Below are positions 7,876 through 16,624 of a stretch of DNA of 64,000 nt, piece by piece. Origin of the DNA: Phycisphaeraceae bacterium (GTDB lineage: Bacteria > Planctomycetota > Phycisphaerae > Phycisphaerales > UBA1924). How positions within the stretch are numbered: the first letter of the stretch is position 1; every line of letters begins with the position of its first letter. The notes beneath the pieces are model-generated. The model did not search any database and was not told where the DNA came from. It saw nothing but the letters and a program-made list of their open reading frames with translations. Made by a program: the position numbers and the translations under genes. The stretch spans positions 82,258 to 146,257 of the forward strand of contig JAHBXK010000005.1 of assembly GCA_019636535.1 (NCBI GenBank), read 5' to 3'.

Positions 7876-8622
7876 TCAGGAGGGCTTGTCGGCGGGGGTC
7901 GTCTTGCGGAAGGGGGCGCGCTGGTCCTGCTTTCGCTTCTCGACGTCGGTGTCCTGCTTCTTCTCGTCGCTGCCGCCGGACGTGGACTTCTTGTCGTCGG
8001 AGGGCTTCTTGAACTTGTTGATGGCCTTGGAGACTTCGGCGTCGAACTCGTCGGCGAGTGGGTTGCCGATCCAGGCGATTTTGCCGTCGCCGCCGACGAT
8101 GAAGGATGAGGGGATGCCGGTTCGGCCGGCGGGGGTCATCCAGGCGTTCCACATGGTGCGGTCGCCGTCGTAGGCGACCGGGTAGTCCATCTTCTTGCCT
8201 TGCGTGTTGACGAACTGCTGCACGCCCTGGAGGCGGCGGTCGGGCCCGCCCTGCGCGGAGGCGCGCTCCGCACCGGCGACGCCGATGACGGTGAGCCCGT
8301 CTTCCTTGTGCTTGGATTGCAGTTCGGTGAGGTGGGGGATGGCCTTGATGCACGGTGGGCACCAGGTGGCCCAGAACTCGACGATGTAGACCTTGCCCTG
8401 CTCGAACTTCTGGACGGGTTGGCCCTTGACCCACTCGTCGACGCTGAGCGCGGGCGCAACGGAGCCGGCCTTGAGCGTGGGGGCGGGGGCGGGCTTGCGG
8501 GGCGCGGGCTGTTGCGGGCGTTGGTTCGTGGGTTGGTGTGCTGCGGCGGAGAGGCCGAGGGTGGTCGCGCAGAGGAGTGCGGAGGCGATGGTCAGGCGGG
8601 CGAATCGGCGGTGATTGGGCAT
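7876..8622 (-). CDS. Secreted TlpA/ResA-like thiol-disulfide protein
   Basis: 248 residues. An N-terminal signal peptide (residues about 1-28, RLTIASALLCATTLGLSAAA) precedes a Pro/Gln/Ala linker. A thioredoxin fold of the TlpA/AhpC-TSA type follows, with FWATWCPPC giving redox Cys88 and Cys91. The cis-proline region is GIPSSFIV. The tail is highly charged (Lys/Asp/Glu rich). Family knowledge: such proteins reduce or isomerise disulfides in the cell envelope or act in cytochrome c maturation. No ccm genes are nearby. Start ATG 8622 has AGGAA upstream; an upstream in-frame ATG at 8688 has no such site. Confidence 0.88.
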   Translation of the reverse strand: MPNHRRFARLTIASALLCATTLGLSAAAHQPTNQRPQQPAPRKPAPAPTLKAGSVAPALSVDEWVKGQPVQKFEQGKVYIVEFWATWCPPCIKAIPHLTELQSKHKEDGLTVIGVAGAERASAQGGPDRRLQGVQQFVNTQGKKMDYPVAYDGDRTMWNAWMTPAGRTGIPSSFIVGGDGKIAWIGNPLADEFDAEVSKAINKFKKPSDDKKSTSGGSDEKKQDTDVEKRKQDQRAPFRKTTPADKPS

Positions 8623-8730
8623 GGGTGGGTTCCTGTGCGGCGGATGGGCTTGTATCGACACTTTACCGCAAATTGGTTGGATGCCCAAGGGGTTTTGGGG
8701 ATTCGGTGGGAGGGGGAGGGGGGCGGGGGG

Positions 8731-11700
8731 CTATTTCTTGTCGCCTTCGGGCTGTCGGCGACGGCCGCCGAAGAGGTCGTCGAGCGCGCCGCCGATGTTC
8801 TCGAGGGGGTTCTTGATGAGCGAACTGCCGATGTCCTTGATGAAGGTCTCGGCGTCGATGCTGGTGCGCGGGTTGTCGAGCGAGCCGCGGGTGGTGATGG
8901 GGACGAGGGTGTTGCGATCGATGAGGTCGATGCGGCCGGCGAGCCCGAGGCGGATGGGGCCGAGAGCTTCCTCGGCGACGGCGAAGAAGGGGGCGTAGGT
9001 GGTGACGCGCATCTCGCGCTTGACCAGATCAACCTGGCCCTGGGTCTGGAGGTTGAACTCGCCGAGGGGGAGCGTGAAGCGTTCGTACTCGAGGACGCCG
9101 GAGCGCGCGGTGACGATAAAGGGCTCGATCCTGCGGCCGATGGCCCCCTGCTGTCGTCCGCCGACGGCCTTGAGCAGTTGGCCGAAGGCGTTGGTGGTGG
9201 TGAAGCGTGCGACGCCGGGGTCGATGCTGAGCGTTCCGTTGAGTTGCGAGAGGTCGCCGTCGAGGGGGAGTTGGAGGTTGGTGGCGGAGATGACGGCGGG
9301 TTGGTCTTCGCGTGATTTTTCGAGCGAGTCAACGACCGGGACCGAGCCGGCGAGCTGTGTGATGAGTTGGGGGCGGATCTCGAGGAGTCGGACGGTGGTG
9401 GGGCCGGTCTGAACGAAACGGCCGCCTACGACCTTGCCCTTGAGTTCGAGATCGGCGCGCGGGCTGACAGCGCGGAGGTCGAGCGTGCCGTGGTCTTCGC
9501 TGGTGAGCGAGACCTGTCGCGCGGCGGCGGTGAGGGAGATCGTGGGACCGAGGGCCTCGCTTGCGAGCCCGCCCTGGTTGGCGAGGGTGTCGAGCACGGG
9601 CGTCGGGAACTCGCGGACGTCGGCGTCGGCGCTGAAGCGCATGGCGTCGGTGGTGAGGTTGCCGTGTTCGTCGGCGAAGCGGCTGACGACGGCCTCGAAG
9701 CGCGAGCCGCCGCCCTCGCCGATCTGGCCGGCGGGCCGGCCCGCGGACAACTGGTCGAACGTGGTGTTGAGGCGGAGGCCGCCCTGCGTGCCGAGTTTGG
9801 CGCCGCCGCGGAGGTTGCTGAAGGCGGTGCGGACGGGCGCGCCCGCCGGGCGGCCGTCGCGTGCGAAGGGCGTGACCTCGACGGCGACCTGGCGGGACTC
9901 GAAGACGGTGTCGAGCGCGAAGACGCCGGGCTTGAAGGGGCCGGTGGCGGGTGCGGAGTCGGTGGCCTCGGCGGGGACGGCGAGGGCGAGGGCGTTGATG
10001 CGCAGGGTGATGGGCTCGACGGCGGTGAGGAAGAGGCGGTCGATGGTGTCGGCGGGCGCTGCGGCGGCGGCGGGGCGGCCGCCCGAGATCGCCTCACCGA
10101 TCTGCTGGAGCGGGTTGGCGCTGCCGGAGGTTCGCCGGGCGGGCTCGGCGGGACGGCGGGACTCCTGGCGCTTGAGGAGGGCGTTGTTGAGGAAGGCGAC
10201 GTCGGGGGTGAGGGTGATGGTGGCGGGCGAGGCGAGCGCGAAGCGTTGTGCGTCGCGGACGAGGGTGATGTCGGCGCCGCGGATTCGCGGCGCATCGATG
10301 GAGGCGGTGATGCGGTTGGCGGCGGCCTGCGCGTCGCCGAGGTTGGTGGTGAGGGAGACGCGGGCGGTCTCGCCGGCGAGGCCCTGAAGAAGGCCGTTGA
10401 GGGCGAGGACGTCGTCGAGTGCGGCGGTGGAGACCTGGTCGATGACGGCGGAGACGGCGGTGGAGGAGCCGTCGAGCGCGTGGCGGACGTCGGCGGTGAG
10501 GTTGGCGACTGGGGCCGCGTTCTCAGCGCGGAGGGCGCGGGCGGCGAGCGCCACGGAAACGGGCTTGGTGGTGTTGGGGGCGAGCGCCCCGGCGGGGACC
10601 TCGATGCGCGCCTGCGCCCCGGCGACCTTGACGGCGATGGTGCGGGGCGCTGCGCCGGGCTCGGCGGACGTGAGGGTGGTGCGGAGGACGGGTTCGGGAT
10701 CGGCGGTGAGGGTGGCGCGGACGTCGGAGAGTCGGGCGACGTCGATGGAGACGGTCTCGGGCGCATCGGCGGAGGCGCGGGAGCGCGGCAGGGGGAGTTC
10801 GATGGGTTGGGTGAGCGCCAGGCGTGCGCCGACGGGGCCGTCAGCGCGCGGCCCCTCGGCCGCGGCGTCGGGGGCGAGGATGCGGTTGACGAGCGCTGCG
10901 TCGGCGCGGACCTGGGCGTTGAAGGTCGGGACGATGATGCGGTCGCGCTTGACGTGGGCGAAGGCGTCGACGGCGAGGGACTGCGAGGGGGTGCTGACGA
11001 GCAGGCGGACGAACTCGGCCTGCTGCGCATCGTTGTAAGAGAGGTTGATGGTGGCGGTGGCGCTGCCGCCTAGCAGGTCGGTGGCGAGTTGGGTGGTGTC
11101 GAGCGTGGATGCGGGCTGATCGGTCGCGGCGGCGGTGTTCAGGCCGGCGATGGCGGTGATGAGTTCGGCGGGCGCCTCGGCGATGGTGAGAGTGCCCGTG
11201 GGACGGATGCCGAGCAGCATGTCGGGCCAGGGGCCGGTGGGGAGGTGGCCGCGGGCCAGGCCGTAGAGATCGAAAGAGCCCTCGGCCGTGAAGGGTTTGG
11301 CCGCGCCGGTGGGCGCGCGGTGGGCGAGGGTGGAGCGGACCTCGAAGGTGGGGATGGGGTTGCGGGTGGATTGCGGGTCGCGCGGCGGGAGCACGGCGCG
11401 GAGGTTGAGCGAGCGGACGTCGGCGGCGAGGTCGGGCGTGGGGCTGACGCCCAGATCGGTGAGGGCGAGGGTTGCTTCGAGCGCGAGGGCGTCGGCGGGG
11501 ATGGGTGGGGCGTCCTTGCCGCGGGCCATGATCTTGTTGAGATCGGCGCGGAGGCGGGGCACGGAGAGTTCGACGCGGCCGGTGCCGGAGGTGATGAGCG
11601 GCGGCGAGCCGGGCTCCGCGGGCGCGGCGATTCGTCGTGCGAGCGGCGCTGCGGCGTTGATGGTTGCGCGGACGCCTTCGCCCGCGCCTGCGAGCACGCC

Positions 11701-13539
11701 GCGGACGAGTTCGAGATCGGCGGAGGCGTTGAGATTCGCCGAGCGCGCGGCGAGCGAAGCGCGGAGCGGCGGGAGGGAGGCGAACGGCGAGGCCGAGTCG
11801 AGCGCGGCGGGAGTGCCGGCCGGTGCGCTCGTCGCGTCGATGGTGCGGGCGGCGAGTTCGAGGCTGAGGGTGGGCCCGACGTCGGCGTTCAGGTCGAGCG
11901 GGAGGCCCGAGGCCTGTGCGAAGGGCGCGAGGAGGGGCGTGGAGACGCCGTCGAGCGCGAGGACGACCTCGAAGCGATCCGCGAGAGAGCCGAGCGATGC
12001 GGGTGCGCCCTGTTGGGCGGGGGCGAAGGCGCGGAGGCGGCCCGTGCTGTCGAGCAGGCCGTCGGCGGCGAGTCGCAGCGTGAGCGAGCCGGCGGGTTGG
12101 CCGTCGATGGTGGCGCGGAGCGACTGGTTGATCTCCATGCCTCGGGAGAGGTCGGGGATGTCGAGTGAGAAGCGGACGGGCTCGGTGGCGAAGGACTTCC
12201 ATGCGCCCGGGCCGTCGGGTTGCGGGACGAGGACCTGGCCGCGGATGGTGGAGAGTTCGACGTTGAGGGCGAGCGAGGAGCCGCGAAGGTCGGCGGTGGT
12301 GAGGTCCTGGGGCGTGCCGGCGGCGTCGACGGGCGCGGGGATGCGGAGGCTGGTGAGCGAGACGGTGAGGCTGGGCCAATCGGTGACGCGGACGTGCGGG
12401 GAGAGGGAGGTGTCGAGTTCGCGCAGTTGCGGGAGGAGAGAGAGGCCGCGCGTGGAGGCGATCCGGAGCGTGGCCGGGGACGCTGCGCCTGCGGGCGCCG
12501 CGGAGTCGGCGCGCGTCAGGTAGCCGTCGGCGATGGCGATGGGGAGATTGACACGCAGGTCGCCGGCGTTGATGTCGATCAGGCCGGTGAGTGCGCGGAG
12601 CGTGCCGTCAGCGCGGATCTCGATATCGGCGGTTGGGCCAGCGCTGGCGGCGAGCGCGCCCCCGAGGTTGGTGAGGGCGTCGATGAGTGCGACGGGGGCG
12701 CCGGTGACTCGGAGGTTGACCTTGGCGCGCTGCAGGGCGGTGAGCGGGGAGGCGTTGGGGGCGGCCGTGCCTTGCACGACGTCGGCGTCGACGTCGATGG
12801 CGACCTGCGCGTGGGCGCCGGCGGAAGCGCCCGGACCGACGGGTGCGCCGGTGAGTTTGCCCTTGGCGGTGGCGCTGAGGCCAGCGCGGGTGTCGAGCGC
12901 GAGGTCGAGCGTGCCGCGAAGGTTGTCGACGCCGGTGGGCTCGGCGGGGGTGCCTGATTCGGTCAGGCCGCGTTGGGTGAGTTTGACGCCGTCGAGCGCG
13001 AGGGTGAGGGCGATCGCACGGCCGGGAGCGGGGGGCGTGGTGGGTTGCGGCGCGGGCGCGCGCGGGGCGGGTGTGGGGACAACGGTGCCGGGCGGTGGCT
13101 CGAGCGCTGCGCTGAGGTTGGTGGAGCCGTCGGGGCGTTGGACGAGTTCGGCGAAGCCGGCGAGGGTGATGGTGCCGAGGTCGGACTGCGGGCCGGAGAG
13201 CAGGCCGCCGAACAGGGCGCGCCAGAGGGAGATCTCGGTGTCGAGGGTGAGTTGGCCGACCGCGCGCTGCTGATCGTCGGTGAGGCGGACGGGGCCGACG
13301 CGGGTGGGGCTGAACCAGCCGACGCTGACGGCGACGACCTGCACCTCGCCGCGGATGGTGGGGTTCACGGCGGACTGGATGATGCCGGGGGCCATGCGCG
13401 ACGCGATGGCGGGGGCGAGCAGCGCGGCGGCGATGAGGAGCACGGCGACGAGCGCCACGGCGCCGAGGACGATGCGGCGCAGGCCTCGGCGACGGGGCTT
13501 GGTGGACTTTGTGGCGGTGGACGGCGTGGGGGTGGTCAT
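8731..13539 (-). CDS. Giant AsmA-like inner-membrane-anchored protein
   Basis: 1,602 residues. A basic cytoplasmic N-terminus (PRRRGLRRIVLG) precedes one membrane helix (residues about 22-47). The remainder is a long Ala/Thr/Leu-rich periplasmic chain of repeated beta strands, with an AsmA-like region near residue 50-130 and a conserved end around NLQTQGQVDLVKREM and TRGSLDNPRTSIDAETFIKD. AsmA/TamB-type proteins form beta-groove bridges moving lipids between membranes; that role here is inference. GGAG lies 9 bases before ATG 13539. The gene diverges from the ROK kinase. It is nearly twice the size of typical AsmA and has no inner stop or frameshift. Confidence 0.75.
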   Translation of the reverse strand: MTTPTPSTATKSTKPRRRGLRRIVLGAVALVAVLLIAAALLAPAIASRMAPGIIQSAVNPTIRGEVQVVAVSVGWFSPTRVGPVRLTDDQQRAVGQLTLDTEISLWRALFGGLLSGPQSDLGTITLAGFAELVQRPDGSTNLSAALEPPPGTVVPTPAPRAPAPQPTTPPAPGRAIALTLALDGVKLTQRGLTESGTPAEPTGVDNLRGTLDLALDTRAGLSATAKGKLTGAPVGPGASAGAHAQVAIDVDADVVQGTAAPNASPLTALQRAKVNLRVTGAPVALIDALTNLGGALAASAGPTADIEIRADGTLRALTGLIDINAGDLRVNLPIAIADGYLTRADSAAPAGAASPATLRIASTRGLSLLPQLRELDTSLSPHVRVTDWPSLTVSLTSLRIPAPVDAAGTPQDLTTADLRGSSLALNVELSTIRGQVLVPQPDGPGAWKSFATEPVRFSLDIPDLSRGMEINQSLRATIDGQPAGSLTLRLAADGLLDSTGRLRAFAPAQQGAPASLGSLADRFEVVLALDGVSTPLLAPFAQASGLPLDLNADVGPTLSLELAARTIDATSAPAGTPAALDSASPFASLPPLRASLAARSANLNASADLELVRGVLAGAGEGVRATINAAAPLARRIAAPAEPGSPPLITSGTGRVELSVPRLRADLNKIMARGKDAPPIPADALALEATLALTDLGVSPTPDLAADVRSLNLRAVLPPRDPQSTRNPIPTFEVRSTLAHRAPTGAAKPFTAEGSFDLYGLARGHLPTGPWPDMLLGIRPTGTLTIAEAPAELITAIAGLNTAAATDQPASTLDTTQLATDLLGGSATATINLSYNDAQQAEFVRLLVSTPSQSLAVDAFAHVKRDRIIVPTFNAQVRADAALVNRILAPDAAAEGPRADGPVGARLALTQPIELPLPRSRASADAPETVSIDVARLSDVRATLTADPEPVLRTTLTSAEPGAAPRTIAVKVAGAQARIEVPAGALAPNTTKPVSVALAARALRAENAAPVANLTADVRHALDGSSTAVSAVIDQVSTAALDDVLALNGLLQGLAGETARVSLTTNLGDAQAAANRITASIDAPRIRGADITLVRDAQRFALASPATITLTPDVAFLNNALLKRQESRRPAEPARRTSGSANPLQQIGEAISGGRPAAAAAPADTIDRLFLTAVEPITLRINALALAVPAEATDSAPATGPFKPGVFALDTVFESRQVAVEVTPFARDGRPAGAPVRTAFSNLRGGAKLGTQGGLRLNTTFDQLSAGRPAGQIGEGGGSRFEAVVSRFADEHGNLTTDAMRFSADADVREFPTPVLDTLANQGGLASEALGPTISLTAAARQVSLTSEDHGTLDLRAVSPRADLELKGKVVGGRFVQTGPTTVRLLEIRPQLITQLAGSVPVVDSLEKSREDQPAVISATNLQLPLDGDLSQLNGTLSIDPGVARFTTTNAFGQLLKAVGGRQQGAIGRRIEPFIVTARSGVLEYERFTLPLGEFNLQTQGQVDLVKREMRVTTYAPFFAVAEEALGPIRLGLAGRIDLIDRNTLVPITTRGSLDNPRTSIDAETFIKDIGSSLIKNPLENIGGALDDLFGGRRRQPEGDKK

Positions 13540-13699
13540 CGTCGTCTCCGGAAGGGATGGGGTTGGTTGGGGCCGCGGGAGTTGACGCGGGGAGCGTCGG
13601 GGGCGGCAAGGGTTGGGGATCGATCAGAAGGTGGTACGCCCACCGGCGGTGGATTGTTGGCGGTGGTGGGGGGTGTGCGGGCCGTGGACGGTCGGTATC

Positions 13700-13708
13700 T
13701 GGTATTGT
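13700..13708 (+). promoter_or_regulatory. Extended -10 (TGGTATTGT) upstream of the ROK gene
   Basis: A TGnTANNNT element in the 277-base divergent region. It would give a leader of about 100 bases for the ROK gene. No good -35 is visible, as expected for extended -10 promoters. Confidence 0.35.
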
Positions 13709-13816
13709 GTTGTTTGGTGGGGGTGTTGCGGGGCGGTTGGTTGGTCGATGGATGGTGGGGCGGCGGGGACGCGGGGGGATGCGTGGGCACGAGGCCCGCG
13801 TGGATGCGAGCGCAGC

Positions 13817-14920
13817 ATGGCCAAGGCGGGCAAAAAGAAGAAGAAGGTCAAGACGAAGAAGAAGGCGCGAAAGAGCGCGAAGAAGGCGAGCGCGGCGGTG
13901 GTTGCGCGCGCGCGGTCGGGGCGGTCAGCGCCTGCGCGCGCGGAGCGGGGGGGGCGGGGAGGGCGCGGGCTGGTGGTCGGGATCGACTTGGGCGGGACGA
14001 ACATGCAGATCGGCGTGGTCTCGCCGGACAACACGCTGCTCGGTCGCGAGGGGAAGAAGACGCAGGTGGACAAGGGGACGCGCGCGATCATGCAGCGGCT
14101 GTCGGACGGCGTGGAGGAAGTCTGCCGGCAGGCGGGCGTTTCGCTGAGTCGGATCGCGGCGGTGGGGATCGGGGCGCCGGGGGCGATCGACCCGGCGACG
14201 GGGGTGGTGCTGGAGGCGCCGAACCTGCGGTGGAACAAGTTTCCTCTGGCCAAGACGCTGAGCGCGAAACTGGGTGGCGCGCGCGTGGTGGTGGGGAACG
14301 ACGTGAACGTGGCGGTGTACGGCGAGTGGAAACTGGGCGCTGGGCGCGGGTGCGACGAACTGCTCGGGGTGTGGCTGGGGACGGGCGTCGGCGGCGGGCT
14401 GATCTTCAACGGCGCGCTGTACGAGGGGCACTTCAAGACGGCGGGAGAGATCGGACACATGCCGCTGGTGCCCGCCGCGCCGCTGGGGCGGAGCACGCTG
14501 GAGCAGAACTGCTCGCGGACGGCGATCAGCGAGCGGCTGGCGTTTCTGATCCGGGCGAATCACAAGTCGGTGATCAGCGAACTGACGGGCGGCGACCTGG
14601 GGCAGGTGCGGTCGAAGGTGATCGCGCAAGCGTACCGGCTGAACGATGCGCTGACGGTGCGCGTGCTGGACGAGGCGGGGGAGATGCTTGGGCGGCACGT
14701 CGGCGGGTTGATCACGCTGCTGTCGCTGCGGCGCGTGATTCTCGGGGGCGGGCTGACCGAGGCGCTGGGCGAGCCGTGGGTGAGGAAGGTGCGGAAGGTG
14801 GTGCGCGAGTCGGCGTTCCCAGCGCGGTGCGGGGAGGTGGAGGTGGTGGCGAGCGAACTGGAGGACGATGCGGGGCTGCTGGGGGCGGCGCTGTTGGCGC
14901 GGCAGAGCGTGGCGAAGTGA
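13817..14920 (+). CDS. ROK family sugar kinase (glucokinase-like) with lysine-rich tail
   Basis: 367 residues. The ATP-phosphate loop GIDLGGTN is at 55-62, the catalytic Asp in GNDVN (Asp162), and the Glu-x-Gly-His substrate motif at 211-214. These define an actin-fold ROK kinase phosphorylating glucose or a related hexose. Two things are odd. The first 23 residues contain 13 lysines, followed by an Arg/Ala linker, a tail not found in ordinary ROK kinases. The CxCGxxGC zinc motif that normally follows the His is absent, replaced by PLVPAAPLGRSTLEQNCSR. The start ATG at 13817 is the only one that precedes the tail in good context. It lies upstream of argB by 112 bases. Confidence 0.88.
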   Translation: MAKAGKKKKKVKTKKKARKSAKKASAAVVARARSGRSAPARAERGGRGGRGLVVGIDLGGTNMQIGVVSPDNTLLGREGKKTQVDKGTRAIMQRLSDGVEEVCRQAGVSLSRIAAVGIGAPGAIDPATGVVLEAPNLRWNKFPLAKTLSAKLGGARVVVGNDVNVAVYGEWKLGAGRGCDELLGVWLGTGVGGGLIFNGALYEGHFKTAGEIGHMPLVPAAPLGRSTLEQNCSRTAISERLAFLIRANHKSVISELTGGDLGQVRSKVIAQAYRLNDALTVRVLDEAGEMLGRHVGGLITLLSLRRVILGGGLTEALGEPWVRKVRKVVRESAFPARCGEVEVVASELEDDAGLLGAALLARQSVAK

Positions 14921-15017
14921 GGCGGGGGGCCGGCCGGGCGCGCGGATGGGCGCGCGGGTGGGTCGGCGGGACGAACGCGGGCGTTTGCGTGCGGATTCCG
15001 GCGGATGTTCGGCGCAC

Positions 15018-15023
15018 TACACT
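15018..15023 (+). promoter_or_regulatory. Candidate -10 box (TACACT) for argB
   Basis: TACACT ends 9 bases before the argB ATG, with no ribosome-binding site between, consistent with a leaderless or near-leaderless message. Confidence 0.45.
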
Positions 15024-15032
15024 CCGCCTTTG

Positions 15033-15998
15033 ATGAACGTTGCGATTGACAAGGCGGAGGCGTTGGTCGAGGCACACCGGTATATCCGGCGCTTCCGCGA
15101 CAAGATCGTGGTGGTGAAAGTGGGGGGTTCGATCCAGGAAGACCCAGCGCAGATGCGCGACCTCATGGAGGACGTGGCGTTCATGTCCGCCGTGGGCATG
15201 CGGCCGATCGTCGTTCACGGCGGGGGCAAGAGCATCACGCACGCGATGAGCAAGGCGGGCCTGCAAGCGCGGTTCATTCAGGGTCGGCGGTACACCGACC
15301 GGCGGACGCTGGAGATCGCCGAGGACATCCTGGTCAACGAGGTGAACCGCTCGCTGGTGCAGTACCTGAACGACTCGGGGGCGCGGGCGATCGGTCTGCA
15401 CTCGCAGGGGTCGTGCGTGCTGTTCGCCGAGCGGATGTATCTGAAGGGGGAGCGCGGCGAGGCGGTGGACCTTGGGTACGTGGGGAACGTGGTCGACGTG
15501 AACACGGTGCTGCTGGACGCGGTGTGTGAGGACGGGTACATCCCGGTGATCGCGCCGATCGCGGTGGTTCGCGGGCGGATGCGGCACGACGGAACGCCGG
15601 TCTCGCAGAACGGCACGGCGAACGCCGCGGCCGCGATGGGCGCTGCGCCGGAGTCGGAGGGCGTGTGGAAGTTGAACGTGAACGCGGACACCGCCGCGGG
15701 CCACGTCGCGGCGTCGATGCGTGCTGAGAAACTGGTGGTGTGCTCGGACACGCACGGCATCCGCACCGACCCGGCGGACGCGAACTCGTACGCGTCGTGC
15801 CTGACGCGCGCGGAGATCGACGAACTCATCAAGCGCGGCGTGATCGGTGAGGGGATGCTGCCGAAGGTGGAGGCGTGCTTGGTGGCGCTCGCGGGCGGGG
15901 TGTCGAAGACGCACATCATCGACGGTCGCGTGCCGCACTCCTTGCTGCTGGAGATCTACACCGATGCGGGGATCGGGACGGAGATCGATCCGGACTGA
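15033..15998 (+). CDS. argB: Acetylglutamate kinase
   Basis: Amino-acid kinase fold enzyme phosphorylating N-acetylglutamate with ATP, the second step of arginine synthesis. It has 321 residues, slightly longer than average. VVKVGGS (residues about 26-32) holds the phosphate-binding Lys, HGGGKSI the glycine loop and LPKVEACL the second catalytic Lys. The long N-terminal helix (AEALVEAHRYIRRFRDK) is the extension associated with the arginine-sensitive hexameric forms, so feedback inhibition by arginine is likely. No other arg genes are in the window. The start is fixed by the conserved N-terminus and the TACACT box. Confidence 0.96.
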   Translation: MNVAIDKAEALVEAHRYIRRFRDKIVVVKVGGSIQEDPAQMRDLMEDVAFMSAVGMRPIVVHGGGKSITHAMSKAGLQARFIQGRRYTDRRTLEIAEDILVNEVNRSLVQYLNDSGARAIGLHSQGSCVLFAERMYLKGERGEAVDLGYVGNVVDVNTVLLDAVCEDGYIPVIAPIAVVRGRMRHDGTPVSQNGTANAAAAMGAAPESEGVWKLNVNADTAAGHVAASMRAEKLVVCSDTHGIRTDPADANSYASCLTRAEIDELIKRGVIGEGMLPKVEACLVALAGGVSKTHIIDGRVPHSLLLEIYTDAGIGTEIDPD

Positions 15999-16120
15999 AG
16001 GACTGGGCCGACGCTGTTGGAGAGACCGCGTGCGCATCGCTCGCGAGGAACTCGGGTGTATCCGGGGTTTGCCGCGTGATCGACCCGACGTGTCGCGGAT
16101 CTGTCAAGTCTGGAACCGAG

Positions 16121-16132
16121 TTATTCACACGG
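16121..16132 (+). promoter_or_regulatory. DnaA-box-like site, copy 1
   Basis: TTATTCACACGG contains TTATTCACA, which fits the DnaA 9-mer consensus TTATNCACA. Confidence 0.4.
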
Positions 16133-16324
16133 CGTCCAGATCGGTGGTCGGTTGCGGCGGGTGGGTTGGCGGTCGAACGGAGTCGCGCGGGGCTCTTTCT
16201 TCTTCTTAGTACCTAAGCAATCCAGTCGTAGTAGTGGTAAGCGCTGGCGCATTGGGGACAAGCGGGGTATGAGCAAGCGCAACTGCTTATCTAAGCGGCA
16301 CTTGTGCGCCGTTGTCGCGGTCGG

Positions 16325-16458
16325 ACAAGCGCTCGGTTCGGCGTCGGCAGCGCTCGCCGGCGCTCGGAGATCAGGAGGGGTGGAAGGGAAGCGACAAGCG
16401 CGCGGGGGGGAAGAGGGGTGTGCGGAGCGCCCGTGGGCGAGCGCCGCCGAGCGCTTGT
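16325..16458. repeat. 12-bp inverted repeat pair and GACAAGCG repeats
   Basis: ACAAGCGCTCGG (16325-16336) is exactly complementary to CCGAGCGCTTGT (16447-16458). GACAAGCG also occurs directly repeated at 16257, 16324 and 16393, spaced 67 and 69 bases. The arms could close a stem around a 110-base loop if transcribed. Confidence 0.4.
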
Positions 16459-16465
16459 GCACGGC

Positions 16466-16477
16466 TTATTCACACGG
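16466..16477 (+). promoter_or_regulatory. DnaA-box-like site, copy 2
   Basis: Identical 12-mer to the one at 16121, same orientation, 345 bases downstream. Confidence 0.4.
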
Positions 16478-16624
16478 AAATGTCGGTTGGCCGGCTCCAC
16501 CGCCGGTGGGGTCTGTCCGAGGCCGCACCACCACATAGGCCCGCGCTTGGACGATCCGAGACCGTGACGGCCTGTTCGCTGAATCAGCGCATCGGATCTC
16601 GCGGCTGCGCGGTACAACAAGCGG

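Larger units (their letters stand above)
15999..16624. other. 626-bp non-coding gap with repeats
   Basis: No credible gene on either strand. It contains an unusually A/T-rich patch (about 16190-16245), two copies of TTATTCACACGG, three copies of GACAAGCG, and one 12-bp inverted repeat pair. A structured RNA or a protein-binding locus is possible; I could not match it to tRNA, SRP, RNase P or tmRNA signatures. Just before the next gene, TACAAC (16613-16618) stands 6 bases from its ATG. Confidence 0.5.

Noticed and set aside
9367..11073. Plus-strand open frame across the AsmA-like gene
   Set aside because: Low-complexity Gly/Val/Asp translation with no domain; a shadow of the minus-strand gene.
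16121..16477. Replication origin
   Set aside because: Only two DnaA-like boxes, no dnaA/dnaN nearby, and the skew pattern indicates a terminus side.
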